Counted from the stretch's first letter, positions 26,064-35,015 are shown. The stretch is DNA of 64,000 nucleotides from JBMYTN01 sp049604415 (GCA_049604415.1 JBMYTN010000008.1:62001-126000), one strand, 5' to 3'. Notes: generated by a model not told the origin, from the letters alone. Translations and numbers: made by a program.

Positions 26064-26351
26064 TTAGGCAGACAAACGGGCCTTTTCGATCCGCTTTTTC
26101 AGACGCCGCAGGGTCGGGTCCAGATCGGCGCTGGAGGCATCCAACAAAAAGGCGTCCAAGCCGCCCTTATGTTCAATGGTCCGCAGGCCATTGGTGGACA
26201 GCCGAACCCGCACGGACTCGCCCAAGGTGTCGCTCATCAGAGAGTTAACCTGGAGGTTCGGCAAAAAACGGCGGCGGCTTTTGCGGTTCGAATGGCTGAC
26301 GTTGTTGCCGGCCAAAACGCCCTTTCCGGTGATGGCACAACGACGGGCCAT
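26064..26351 (-). CDS. rpmB: 50S ribosomal protein L28
   Basis: 95 residues with the family start MARRCAITGKGVLAGNNVSHS and the NRKSRRRFLPNLQ block. It binds 23S rRNA in the large subunit. The zinc-binding cysteine set of some L28 proteins is absent (one Cys only), the usual form in alphaproteobacteria. A clear terminator follows. Confidence 0.96.
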   Translation of the reverse strand: MARRCAITGKGVLAGNNVSHSNRKSRRRFLPNLQVNSLMSDTLGESVRVRLSTNGLRTIEHKGGLDAFLLDASSADLDPTLRRLKKRIEKARLSA

Positions 26352-26464
26352 GATCCTGTCCTTTCAAGCAATGAAAAACCCGTCCGAAGACGGGAAGAAG
26401 CGCGGGGATACCGAACAGAGCCGGGATAGTCAAGGAGAAACCGCCAAAATGCCCCCAGACCGGA

Positions 26465-26875
26465 CTATTTCTTCCGGCCCTCCGCCAGCATTTTTTTCAA
26501 CAGATCAGCCACCAGCTGCTGCTGCTCCGGGGTGAGCATGTTCTCGACAATCTTGCGCTTGGCCCGGTGCACTTCCATGGCTTCGCGGATCAGCTTTTCC
26601 CGTTCCGGCGTCATCGGTCGCTGCGGTAGGTCGCCCCAGGAGTCATCCCCAGACGCCGATCCACCGCCGCCGCCATACCCTTGGCTGGCCGTCGGATCCG
26701 CTGTGGGCGGCGGGGCTGTGCTCAGGCTGGGCAGGCTGTCCCCATGGCGTCCGGTCCGCACTTGGGTTGAGCGTTTCGCCGCCCCGCCATTGGGCAAAGC
26801 ACCGCGCCCGGACTGCCAGGCACCGGGCCCGGTTTTGCCGAGCAATTGATCCCAAAAACGATCCAACAGACCCAT
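26465..26875 (-). CDS. Uncharacterised protein with helical C-terminal region
   Basis: 136 residues with no signal or membrane segment. The first 85 residues are Gly/Ser/Pro-rich and probably disordered. The last 50 are charged and helical (PEREKLIREAMEVHRAKRKI, then LTPEQQQLVADLLKKML). It sits nine bases downstream of the 26885-28306 membrane protein on the same strand, so the two are probably co-transcribed. Family not recognised. Confidence 0.65.
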   Translation of the reverse strand: MGLLDRFWDQLLGKTGPGAWQSGRGALPNGGAAKRSTQVRTGRHGDSLPSLSTAPPPTADPTASQGYGGGGGSASGDDSWGDLPQRPMTPEREKLIREAMEVHRAKRKIVENMLTPEQQQLVADLLKKMLAEGRKK

Positions 26876-26884
26876 GGCCGCGCC

Positions 26885-28306
26885 CTACCCCTCGCCCTTG
26901 GTGGCTGTCGAGGCATTCGCTGCCGGGACGCCAGAGGCCGCAGGGGCCGCAGGGGCCGCGCTGGCGGCCTCCCCAGCGCGACTGGACAGCACCGTCCGGG
27001 ACAGGGTCTTGGCCACACGGGACTGAATGGAGGCAATGGCGTCCTCCCGCAAGGGCGGATAGGGCGCCTCACCCGGGGCCACATTTTGCACCCCAGGACC
27101 CCGACGCGATCGGGCCGTGTTGCGCGCGGGCAAGGGAATGGGCACCGCCCCATCCTCAGGACCGGCCCCATCCGGAGACGCCACCCCAGCCGAAGTCTCA
27201 GACCGCGCGGCGGCAGGCCCCGCCCCATCCGCCTGTTGAGATGACGGAGGCACATCACTGTTCGCAGCAGAGCCATGCGGTCCGGTGCCTGCCTGGGCGG
27301 TGTTCAGGACCATGCTGTTGGTCTCATCCTCGCCCTCATGACCCGCCATGACCGATTTCAACGCCCCGAGATCCCGGCGCTCCCGGGTTGCTGGGTCCGG
27401 ACGGCCATTGACCCGTCGGGATGGCCCGGAGTCCATTGCGGTTGATTTCGCTGCCGCTGCCTGGGCCGCCTTGCCAGAGCGTCTGGCCTCAGCACGCTGC
27501 GGCGCGGAGTTGACGGTTTCTGGCGGAGCAGACGAGGGGGCTGCGATGGCAGCGACCTGTCGAACCGGAGCAGCGGATTGGTGCAGCCCTTGGGTCAGGA
27601 TCTCCTCAAGCTGTTGGGAGACATCGGCCAAAATCATCCGGACCCGATCCATCGGCCCGTCTTCCAGCAGGGTGATCACAATCTCCCGGCCATCGGCCTC
27701 TCGCGCCTTACCCATAAAGTCATCATAGCGCCGCAAAAACCGCTGAATGGCCGCACAGGCCTCTTGATCCTCGGCGAAATGCCAAGCTGCGGCACTGCGA
27801 TTGGCCGCATCGCCGCCCAAGCGATCAACGATTTCCTGGGAAATGGCCCAAGGATTGCCCGCAGCCGTTAAGGCCCAGAGGGTCTCGCCATCCTCGCGAT
27901 CCACCAAACGTCCCCGGCTCAGCAGGACCCCCAAATGCGCGTTCAGGTCCTTCAGCACCAGGTCGGTGGCATCCAAAAAGGCCCGGGTCCGGGCCTGCTC
28001 CTGCATTTGGATTAAGGTTCGGGTCAAAACCTCGGATTCATCGGCGGCCCGTCGGGCCTGTTGGCTGGCCGACCGCACCCCGCGCTCTGCCCTGGCGGCG
28101 GCCAAGGCGCCTTGGATGACGGCGATGATCATAAACACCGCCGCCACTGGCCCGAAGGCTGCGGCGATGGGGATCAGAACGTCAGGCGTCAGCCCAGCGC
28201 CGCCGGGCGCGCTTTGCGCAGCAACACCAGAGAACCGGACCATGACAAAGGCGATCCAGCCGATGGAGAAGAGAGCAGCAACCCCGTAAAGGGCGAGGGA
28301 GATCAT
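26885..28306 (-). CDS. Uncharacterised membrane-anchored protein with long disordered tail
   Basis: About 473 residues. Two N-terminal transmembrane helices (about 1-25 and 42-68) are followed by a helical, coiled-coil-like cytoplasmic region (about 70-240) and an Ala/Pro/Ser-rich tail of more than 200 residues that ends in a more conserved-looking stretch (LREDAIASIQSRVAKTLSRT). No catalytic motif is visible. ATG 28306 is taken; a TTG at 28321 and a GTG one codon upstream are alternatives. It is followed closely by the 26465-26875 gene. Confidence 0.65.
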   Translation of the reverse strand: MISLALYGVAALFSIGWIAFVMVRFSGVAAQSAPGGAGLTPDVLIPIAAAFGPVAAVFMIIAVIQGALAAARAERGVRSASQQARRAADESEVLTRTLIQMQEQARTRAFLDATDLVLKDLNAHLGVLLSRGRLVDREDGETLWALTAAGNPWAISQEIVDRLGGDAANRSAAAWHFAEDQEACAAIQRFLRRYDDFMGKAREADGREIVITLLEDGPMDRVRMILADVSQQLEEILTQGLHQSAAPVRQVAAIAAPSSAPPETVNSAPQRAEARRSGKAAQAAAAKSTAMDSGPSRRVNGRPDPATRERRDLGALKSVMAGHEGEDETNSMVLNTAQAGTGPHGSAANSDVPPSSQQADGAGPAAARSETSAGVASPDGAGPEDGAVPIPLPARNTARSRRGPGVQNVAPGEAPYPPLREDAIASIQSRVAKTLSRTVLSSRAGEAASAAPAAPAASGVPAANASTATKGEG

Positions 28307-28478
28307 CACGGCACGTCCCAAAAGTTGAAGGACGGGGGCTTTAGATGAAGAAAGATCATCAAGCGTTTGAAACTATGGCACATTCTCACCGGTTTACGCA
28401 AATGTCTCCAAAACCGTCCAAGAGCTGCGGGGATCAGATGCGCGATTGCGGTATGAAGCAAAGCCCGGAGGCTCCTCT

Positions 28479-29408
28479 TTATATGGCCCGTTGCGGCAGG
28501 GCTGCCACATCATCGGGACCCATTTCCGCTTCGGCCTTTCGCTGCCGCCGCGAGGCGCGCTTCGCCGATTTGGCCTCGGATTTCGGGGCGGCTTTCCGGC
28601 CCCATTCGGTGGATTTCTCCGCCCGTCCCGCAGAGCCATAGATCTCTTTCAAGGACGGCTCCAACCGCGCCGAGGTCATGTGGGAGCGGATTTGCTTCAA
28701 ATAGATCTTGGCCACCTGGGCGGCATGGCCCTTGGGATCCGCAGCCCGATTATGTTTCAGGTCATCGGCGATTTCCGCCACGCCAGAGAGCAGGCTGTCT
28801 TTGAATGACCGAGGGTCACCCAAGGAAATCGCTTGCCAAACCACACCCATCACCATCTGGTCGACCAAAGCCACCGTGTGCAAGGGTGCTTCCGGATCCT
28901 GGGGGTTTTGTGCCGGTTCTTTAAAGTGACGCCGCAGGGCCAGAGAGGATTTCTCAATGATCCGGGCGATTTCCCGGGCCAAGCGCCGCACCGTGAATTG
29001 GCGCGAGCGGGTCATGCGGCTATTTTGCGAGACCACAAGGAAGATGACGCCCAAAGCCAAAGCCGCAGCGAGCAGCATCAAAACCATTTGGCCATGTTCA
29101 TAGAAGTAGCCCATCGCCGCCAAGCAACCGCCGACAATGAAGGTGCACAGCACGCCAACCAGCTTCATGATCAGACTAGGGGCGGCACCGATCACCACCG
29201 GCACACTCATGGTGAACACCATCAGCCCAGATAAGGGGCCAATGCCCCAACCGCTCATATGCGCAAAGGGTTGGGTGGCATCCCCGGCCTGCTGCGCCAG
29301 AGACACGCTCATATGGTAATCTTGGTAAACTGGAATGCCGAGCACAGCAAAACCCACCGCAGCCACAAGGGCGGCAATCAGGTTATGCAGGGAAGGCGTT
29401 CGGCTCAT
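28479..29408 (-). CDS. Uncharacterised four-helix membrane protein with basic cytoplasmic tail
   Basis: 309 residues. Hydrophobic segments lie at about 10-28, 55-75, 82-100 and 108-126, followed by a soluble domain (DQMVMGVVWQAISLGDPRSF) and a Lys/Arg-rich tail. No domain is recognised. It reads in the same direction as the next three genes down to rpmB, with a 170-base gap before the next one. A perfect CRP-type palindrome at 29509-29524 lies about 100 bases upstream, shared with the divergent Nudix gene. Confidence 0.7.
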   Translation of the reverse strand: MSRTPSLHNLIAALVAAVGFAVLGIPVYQDYHMSVSLAQQAGDATQPFAHMSGWGIGPLSGLMVFTMSVPVVIGAAPSLIMKLVGVLCTFIVGGCLAAMGYFYEHGQMVLMLLAAALALGVIFLVVSQNSRMTRSRQFTVRRLAREIARIIEKSSLALRRHFKEPAQNPQDPEAPLHTVALVDQMVMGVVWQAISLGDPRSFKDSLLSGVAEIADDLKHNRAADPKGHAAQVAKIYLKQIRSHMTSARLEPSLKEIYGSAGRAEKSTEWGRKAAPKSEAKSAKRASRRQRKAEAEMGPDDVAALPQRAI

Positions 29409-29508
29409 TGTCACACTCCGTTTACAAAACTGTCCAACAGGGAAGCCTCCCCGTCAACAGACACATACTTTTTGCTCCCTTAAGATCGGTTTATTTTGGT
29501 TAACAATC

Positions 29509-29524
29509 TGTGACCAGGATCACA
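29509..29524. promoter_or_regulatory. CRP-type operator
   Basis: TGTGACCAGGATCACA matches the CRP consensus TGTGA-N6-TCACA exactly. A TTGACA hexamer follows at 29537-29542 on the plus strand. The site lies in the 296-bp gap between divergent genes and could act on the Nudix gene, the membrane-protein gene or both. Confidence 0.7.
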
Positions 29525-29704
29525 GGGGCGTGATGCTTGACAGCGCCTCTGGATGGGCCATTGTGCAGGACCCTCCGCCACCGACGACTCAAACCGTTGA
29601 GGTGAGACAGTTTTTCCTGATTAAACTGCTAAGGGACTCCCGGACAACGCTAAAAATTTTGGGGGTTTCAAACACCGGTTTTTGATTTGATAAGGGGAGC
29701 CCCA

Positions 29705-30592
29705 TTGGCACTCATTGACCATATTCGCCAGTGCAACACCCATGAACTATCCCGATTCGTTCCCTTCTCCATCGGTGCCTATCGCGTCGGTTGGGTCCGA
29801 CCGACGCTTCAGGAGGCCCTATTGGCCTATGGCGAGGTGTTTCAGCGCGGTGCTGGCGGAGACCTCCTGTTGGCCCCGCCCCTTTCTGACCCGGCGACCA
29901 CCGCCGAAGACCGCGACAAGGCCGTCGGGGCCGTCATTGCCGATCTGGTGGACCAAAATGTCCTTCCCACCCTGAAGGGCGAGATGTACCGGGTGGTGCC
30001 GCAATGGGGCCAGCCCCGGCTGATGAGCCTAGATCGCCATGCGGTGCCCGCTTTTGGCGTGCGCGGCTATGGGGTCCATCTCAATGTGTTCCGCCGCGAC
30101 CCGGACGGTTTGAAAATGTGGATTGCCCGGCGCAGCGCAGACCGGGTCAATGCGCCAAACAAGCTCGACAATTTGGTTGCCGGTGGCCAGCCCGATGACC
30201 TGGGCCTGGACGAAAACCTGATCAAAGAAGCCGCTGAGGAAGCCGGCATGCCCGCCGTCTTGGCCCAAAACGCCCGCCCCGTCGGTGCGGTGACCTATTG
30301 CATGGAGGCAGCCTCGGGCCTGAAGCCGGACACGTTGTTCTGCTACGATCTGGAGGTTCCGGAGGGCTTCACCCCGGTTAACACCGATGGCGAGGTCAGC
30401 GAGGTCATGCTGTTGCCCATCGACGCGGTGCTCGACATCCTGCGCAGCTCCGATGCCTTCAAATATAACGTGACCTTGGTGATCATCGATTTCCTGATCC
30501 GCCATGGCATCCTCAATCCGGATACGGAGCCGGATTATGAGGCTCTGCTGGCCGGTTTGCATGGCTGGCCCGGGCAAAAGCCACCGTTTTGA
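29705..30592 (+). CDS. DUF4743/Nudix hydrolase, Tnr3-like
   Basis: About 295 residues. An N-terminal DUF4743 domain (IGAYRVGWVRPTLQEALLAY) precedes a Nudix domain whose box is GGQPDDLGLDENLIKEAAEE followed by AGM. Family members related to the Nudix part of fungal thiamine pyrophosphokinase hydrolyse oxidised thiamine diphosphates. The start is TTG 29705, seven bases after AAGGGGA. The last codons and stop lie inside the left copy of the 23-bp repeat that brackets the R-M cassette, so the 3' end of this gene is duplicated at 32752-32774. Confidence 0.85.
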   Translation: MALIDHIRQCNTHELSRFVPFSIGAYRVGWVRPTLQEALLAYGEVFQRGAGGDLLLAPPLSDPATTAEDRDKAVGAVIADLVDQNVLPTLKGEMYRVVPQWGQPRLMSLDRHAVPAFGVRGYGVHLNVFRRDPDGLKMWIARRSADRVNAPNKLDNLVAGGQPDDLGLDENLIKEAAEEAGMPAVLAQNARPVGAVTYCMEAASGLKPDTLFCYDLEVPEGFTPVNTDGEVSEVMLLPIDAVLDILRSSDAFKYNVTLVIIDFLIRHGILNPDTEPDYEALLAGLHGWPGQKPPF

Positions 30593-30800
30593 CTTACTTT
30601 CACGGGTTCACCCTGACCATACAAGGCGGAGCAAGCGTAAAACCCGATGCTTAGAGGTGGACACAGGGGGTGGAAATCCAATCTTTAAAAATTCACGCCC
30701 TTATGAGAACATAAGAAGAACAAAATGCTGGAGGTCACTCTACATGGTCCCTCCAACGGGGCGGTATATATATTTACCATGATCCAAAATGGGACAGTCT

Positions 30801-31772
30801 ATGCAGTCAAACCTTACATCCGTAGAGCTCTGCGCAGGTGCAGGTGGTCAAGCGCTTGGTCTTGAACAGGCTGGATATGCTCATGAAGCTCTTGTGGAGA
30901 TCGACAGGCATTGTCGCGATACCCTTACGATGAACCGTCCATACTGGAACGTCCTCCAGGAAGATCAGGCAGACCTGCTTGAATTTAATGGTCGTCCATA
31001 TGCGGGCATCGACCTTCTTGCTGGTGGTCTTCCATGCCCCCCATTCTCGGTGGCTGGAAAGCAGCTTGGGCATGCGGATGAGCGCAACCTTTTTCCGGCA
31101 GCATTGCGGGTGATCGATGAGATCAAACCACAAGCCATCATGATCGAGAACGTCAGGGGCTTTCTGGATGCCGTCTTTGCGGACTATCGGCAAAAATTGA
31201 AACGTCAGTTATCGAAATTGGGCTACGAAACTGATTGGCATCTGTTCAACGCATCCGATTTTGGTGTTCCACAACTCCGGCCACGCGTCGTCATCGTGGC
31301 GATCCGGCGAGACCGTGCCGACTTATTCTCGTGGCCGACATCCAGTGCAACCAATCCCAAGACGGTTGGGGAAACATTGTTCGATTTGATGAGCGAAAAC
31401 TCCTGGAAGGGTGCAGCCCGGTGGCGAGATGGAGCTGACGATATCGCTCCTACTGTTGTCGGTGGCTCAAAAAAACATGGCGGTCCCGATCTGGGGCCAA
31501 CGAGAGCAAAGCGCGCCTGGGCAACGTTAGGCGTTGACGGCATGGGCATCGCAAACGAACCGCCGCCACGTGACTTTGTCGGAATGCCTCGTTTGACAGT
31601 GCGCATGGTGGCGCGGCTTCAGGGGTTCCCCGATGATTGGCAGTTTTCCGGCCGCAAAACGCCCGCATACCGCCAGGTTGGCAATGCCTTTCCGCCGCCT
31701 GTCGCCGAAGCTGTGGCGTTGAAAATCCGGGAAGCCATATCGGCACCGCGGTCTGTTCAAGTGGTGGCCTAA
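30801..31772 (+). CDS. DNA (cytosine-5)-methyltransferase of the type II R-M system
   Basis: 323 residues. Motif I is ELCAGAGGQALGLEQAG, motif IV with the catalytic Cys is GGLPCPPFS, motif VI is ENVRG, motif VIII is QLRPRVV and motif X is QVGNAFPPPVAEA. It methylates C5 in the sequence cut by the partner nuclease, predicted as GCCGGC by the NgoMIV resemblance of that partner. ATG 30801 has GGGA six bases upstream; ATG 30789 lacks a ribosome site. Its stop overlaps the nuclease start (TAATG), which should keep nuclease synthesis behind methylase synthesis. Confidence 0.93.
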   Translation: MQSNLTSVELCAGAGGQALGLEQAGYAHEALVEIDRHCRDTLTMNRPYWNVLQEDQADLLEFNGRPYAGIDLLAGGLPCPPFSVAGKQLGHADERNLFPAALRVIDEIKPQAIMIENVRGFLDAVFADYRQKLKRQLSKLGYETDWHLFNASDFGVPQLRPRVVIVAIRRDRADLFSWPTSSATNPKTVGETLFDLMSENSWKGAARWRDGADDIAPTVVGGSKKHGGPDLGPTRAKRAWATLGVDGMGIANEPPPRDFVGMPRLTVRMVARLQGFPDDWQFSGRKTPAYRQVGNAFPPPVAEAVALKIREAISAPRSVQVVA

Positions 31773-32617
31773 TGCCAGACGCATGGCTCACACAGGCGCG
31801 GCGAGAGTTCCACGCAACAATCCTTGAAAGCATTCTGACGCGCAGTGCCGTCGGTGTGCCGAGCAACGCGGATAAAGCCAGCAAGCCAAGCATCGCAATT
31901 TCAAACGCAATCCTGGATCAGCTTGGTCCGGCTGTGACGGCGAAAAAATTGCCGGGCCAGACAGCGGGTTCCGATTTCGAGAGCATCTGTGCAACCTTTA
32001 TCCGCGTGTGCTTCAAGCGCCTGGGTCATCTGCGACCGGGAGCGTTCACCGTCACCAAAGGCGGTGGCATTGCTCAATTCGATCAGTACGCCCATCTCGA
32101 TGAACTAGAGGCAATTGCCAAGGCTAACCGCGAGATAGCCACGGCCATTGGATCAGATTATCTGATCAAGCCGGACATCGTTGTCTCCCGTGAACCGGAA
32201 GCGGATGACATGATCAATGCGCCGGGAGCTTTGGTTGATCTCGATACCGCCCGCCTGACCAGTTTGCGCAAAGCGAACCAGGACATGGCCATCTTGCACG
32301 CATCAATCAGTTGCAAATGGACCCTGCGCAGTGATCGTGCCCAAAATGCCCGCTCTGAGGGTTTGAATCTGGTTCGAAATCGGAAAGGCCGGTTGCCCCA
32401 TATAGCGGTGATCACAGCAGAACCAATGCCTGGGCGGGTGGCTTCTCTAGCCCTTGGGACAGGGGACATCGATTGTGTGTATCATTTCGCGCTCTACGAG
32501 CTGCGCAATGCCCTTGTGAACCAAGAGCGGGAAGAAACACTCGATATCCTGGACATGATGATTGAAGGGAAGCGGCTGCGCGATATTTCTGATTTGCCGC
32601 TCGACTTGGTGACCTAG
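31772..32617 (+). CDS. NgoMIV-family type II restriction endonuclease
   Basis: 281 residues. The active-site pattern of the NgoMIV/Cfr10I group is intact: Glu70 in GSDFE, Asp135 in IKPDIVV, SCKW with Lys182, and Glu196 in RAQNARSE. Spacing is close to the characterised NgoMIV residues (E70, D140, K187, E201). Other near-identical blocks are FDQYAHL, SDYLIKPD and ALGTGDID. Predicted cleavage is within GCCGGC. The ATG shares one base with the methylase stop. Confidence 0.9.
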   Translation: MPDAWLTQARREFHATILESILTRSAVGVPSNADKASKPSIAISNAILDQLGPAVTAKKLPGQTAGSDFESICATFIRVCFKRLGHLRPGAFTVTKGGGIAQFDQYAHLDELEAIAKANREIATAIGSDYLIKPDIVVSREPEADDMINAPGALVDLDTARLTSLRKANQDMAILHASISCKWTLRSDRAQNARSEGLNLVRNRKGRLPHIAVITAEPMPGRVASLALGTGDIDCVYHFALYELRNALVNQEREETLDILDMMIEGKRLRDISDLPLDLVT

Positions 32618-32964
32618 AGCCCTTTCCACGACAAATGAATCGCGGAACTAGCCCTAACCTTTTGGTTTGTCACATTTTCGAACCGCCGAACCGGACCCAC
32701 GACGGCTAGACATACTCTAAGACCGTTGCAGATCTGACTCTGGTTCTAGCACGGGCAAAAGCCACCGTTTTGACAGAATATTGCTTATGCTCTGTGGGCC
32801 AACACCCGCCTAAGGATAAGGGTGTTGATCCTTCGGAGCGTTAAAGACATGATCTGCGCCGCGCTGGCCCTTCTTGGCATCCGTTTGGACCCGCTGGCGC
32901 TCCCACCCCTTTCGGGACGGATCCGCCTTGGGTGATCCCTCCCTGTCCGACAGAGGTCCTCCTC
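32618..32964. other. Right end of R-M cassette and malyl-CoA lyase leader
   Basis: 347 bases without a gene. It contains REP-like copy B (32658-32718), the right 23-bp repeat (32752-32774) and then about 190 bases of ordinary leader before malyl-CoA lyase. I see no coding frame. Confidence 0.6.
32658..32718 (-). repeat. REP-like dispersed intergenic repeat, copy B
   Basis: Shares GAACCGCCGAACCGG and flanks with copies A (15858-15918) and C (50677-50739). It lies inside the repeat-bracketed R-M cassette, so it either arrived with the cassette or inserted later. Confidence 0.75.
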
Positions 32965-33948
32965 ATGAGCTTTAAGATCGTCGAACAGGCGCCCGCACGC
33001 CTTAATCGTTCCGAGCAAGCCGTTCCCGGCTCCAACACCCGTTTTTTGGAAAAAGCCGCCGCCGGTGACGCCGATGTGGTCTTCCTGGACCTGGAAGACA
33101 GCGTCGCCCCGAACGAAAAAGAACAGGCCCGGAAAAACATTATCCAAGCTCTGAACGATCTGGACTGGTCAGGGAAAACTGTTTCTCTGCGGATCAATGG
33201 GCTCGACACCCATTATATGTATCGCGATGTGGTCGATGTGCTGGAAGCCTGCCCGGACAAGCTGGACCTGATCATGATCCCGAAGGCGGGCACCGCCTCT
33301 GACGTCTATGCCGTCGACATGCTGGTCACCCAGATCGAAACCGCCACCGGAGCGAAAAAGCGCATCGGTCTGGAAATGATCATCGAAACCGCGCTGGGCA
33401 TGGCCAATGTGGACGAGATCGCCGGGGCCTCCCCGCGCAACGAGTCCCTGCATTTCGGGGTCGCCGATTATGCGGCGTCGACCAAAGCCCGCACCACCTC
33501 CATTGGCGGCCCGAACAAGGATTATGGCGTCCTGACCCACCCGGATGCCGATGGCAATCGGGATTTCCATTGGGGCGACATGTGGCATTATGCCATCGCG
33601 CGGATGGTGGTGGCGGCCCGAGCCCATGGCCTGCGCCCGATCGACGGTCCCTTTGGCGATATCAGTGATGGCGACGGCTATTCCGCCCAGGCCATGCGCG
33701 CTGCGATCTTGGGCTGCGAGGGCAAATGGGCTATTCACCCCTCTCAGGTGACCTTGGCCAATAAGCTGTTCAGCCCGTCCGAAGAAGAAATCGCCGGGGC
33801 TCAGGCCATTCTCGACGCCATGGAAGAGGCGAAGCGCGAGGGCCGGGGTGCGGTGACCCTAAACGGCAAGCTGATCGACATTGCCTCGATCAAACAGGCC
33901 GAAGTCATGGTCAATATGGCCAAACAAATCGCTTCGGCGAGCCAGTAA
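32965..33948 (+). CDS. Malyl-CoA / citramalyl-CoA lyase family (HpcH/HpaI, CitE-like)
   Basis: 327 residues resembling L-malyl-CoA/beta-methylmalyl-CoA lyase Mcl1. Features are RSEQAVPGSN (CoA-binding Arg region), DVVFLDLEDSVAPNEK (metal-binding and acidic residues), SLRINGLDT, GLEMIIETA with the catalytic Glu, and GVADYAAS. These enzymes cleave malyl-CoA to glyoxylate and acetyl-CoA and serve the ethylmalonyl-CoA or serine pathways. The exact substrate cannot be read from sequence. ATG 32965 follows AGAGG. Confidence 0.9.
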   Translation: MSFKIVEQAPARLNRSEQAVPGSNTRFLEKAAAGDADVVFLDLEDSVAPNEKEQARKNIIQALNDLDWSGKTVSLRINGLDTHYMYRDVVDVLEACPDKLDLIMIPKAGTASDVYAVDMLVTQIETATGAKKRIGLEMIIETALGMANVDEIAGASPRNESLHFGVADYAASTKARTTSIGGPNKDYGVLTHPDADGNRDFHWGDMWHYAIARMVVAARAHGLRPIDGPFGDISDGDGYSAQAMRAAILGCEGKWAIHPSQVTLANKLFSPSEEEIAGAQAILDAMEEAKREGRGAVTLNGKLIDIASIKQAEVMVNMAKQIASASQ

Positions 33949-34005
33949 CCCTTTTGGATCCCGGCCTGCCGCCGGGACGACTTTTAAAAGAGGATCTTGC
34001 CTTCC

Positions 34006-34959
34006 ATGCATTTCTTGGAGTTCGAAAAACCGATTGCCGAGCTGGAAGGCAAGATTGAAGAACTGCGCCACCTGTCTGACAGCGATGCCATGAACATCGC
34101 CGAAGAGGTGGCCCGGTTGCAGGGCAAAGTCGAAAAGCAGCTACAGGCGGTCTATAGCAAGCTGACCCCTTGGGAAAAAACCCAGGTCGCCCGCCATCCG
34201 CAACGCCCCCATTGCCTGGCCTATATCGACCGGCTGATCGATGATTTCATCCCGCTGGCCGGGGATCGGAACTATGCCGAGGATGAGGCCATTATTGGCG
34301 GCATCGGACGGTTCCGGGGCCAATCGGTCATGATCATTGGCCAGGAAAAGGGCCATGATACCGAAACCCGCCTGAAGCATAATTTTGGCATGGCCCGTCC
34401 AGAGGGCTATCGCAAAGCCCAGCGGCTGATGCGCATGGCCGACCGCTTCAAGCTGCCGGTGCTGACACTGGTCGACACCGCCGGAGCTTATCCGGGCATT
34501 GGCGCCGAGGAACGGGGCCAGGCCGAGGCCATCGCCAAATCCATTGAGGCCTGTCTGGACCTGCGGGTGCCGGTCATCTCCTGCATCATCGGCGAAGGCG
34601 GATCCGGCGGGGCCATCGCCCTGGCCACCGCCAATATTATCCTTATGCCCGAACATGCGATTTACTCGGTAATCTCGCCGGAAGGCTGCGCCTCGATCCT
34701 GTGGCGCTCCGGCGATATGGCCAAAACCGCAGCGGAGGCCCTGAAACTGACCGCCCAAGATCTCTTGGAGCTGAAAGTCATCGATGAAGTGGTGCCCGAG
34801 CCCATGGGGGGGGCCCATCGCGATGCCGATCAGGCCATTGATGCGGTCGGCGACGCCCTGGCCCGGCATTTGGGTGAACTGATTGGCTTGGATGGCGGTG
34901 TCTTGCGCGCCCGGCGTCGGGAAAAATTCCTGGCCATGGGCCGCGATCTCGCCCCCTGA
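34006..34959 (+). CDS. accA: Acetyl-CoA carboxylase carboxyltransferase subunit alpha
   Basis: 317 residues. An N-terminal helical domain (FEKPIAELEGKIEELRHL) is followed by the crotonase-like carboxyltransferase core with DTAGAYPGIGAEERGQAEAIA, GEGGSGGAIALA and SVISPEGCASILWR. With AccD it transfers carboxyl from biotin-BCCP to acetyl-CoA, the first committed fatty acid step. The length is typical. Confidence 0.97.
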   Translation: MHFLEFEKPIAELEGKIEELRHLSDSDAMNIAEEVARLQGKVEKQLQAVYSKLTPWEKTQVARHPQRPHCLAYIDRLIDDFIPLAGDRNYAEDEAIIGGIGRFRGQSVMIIGQEKGHDTETRLKHNFGMARPEGYRKAQRLMRMADRFKLPVLTLVDTAGAYPGIGAEERGQAEAIAKSIEACLDLRVPVISCIIGEGGSGGAIALATANIILMPEHAIYSVISPEGCASILWRSGDMAKTAAEALKLTAQDLLELKVIDEVVPEPMGGAHRDADQAIDAVGDALARHLGELIGLDGGVLRARRREKFLAMGRDLAP

Positions 34960-35015
34960 CCTTAAGTCAAAGAGCCTGACGAGCGCCCCCATTTCCCTCA
35001 CACCCGGACAGATCC

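Larger units (their letters stand above)
30571..32774 (+). mobile_element. R-M cassette bracketed by 23-bp perfect direct repeats
   Basis: The 23 bases at 30571-30593 recur exactly at 32752-32774. The left copy is the 3' end and stop of the Nudix gene. Between them lie the methyltransferase, the restriction enzyme and one REP-like repeat. Removing one repeat and the segment (2,181 bp) would restore a simple junction between the Nudix gene and the sequence before malyl-CoA lyase. No integrase or transposase is inside. The cassette is visibly less GC-rich than its surroundings. Confidence 0.75.
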
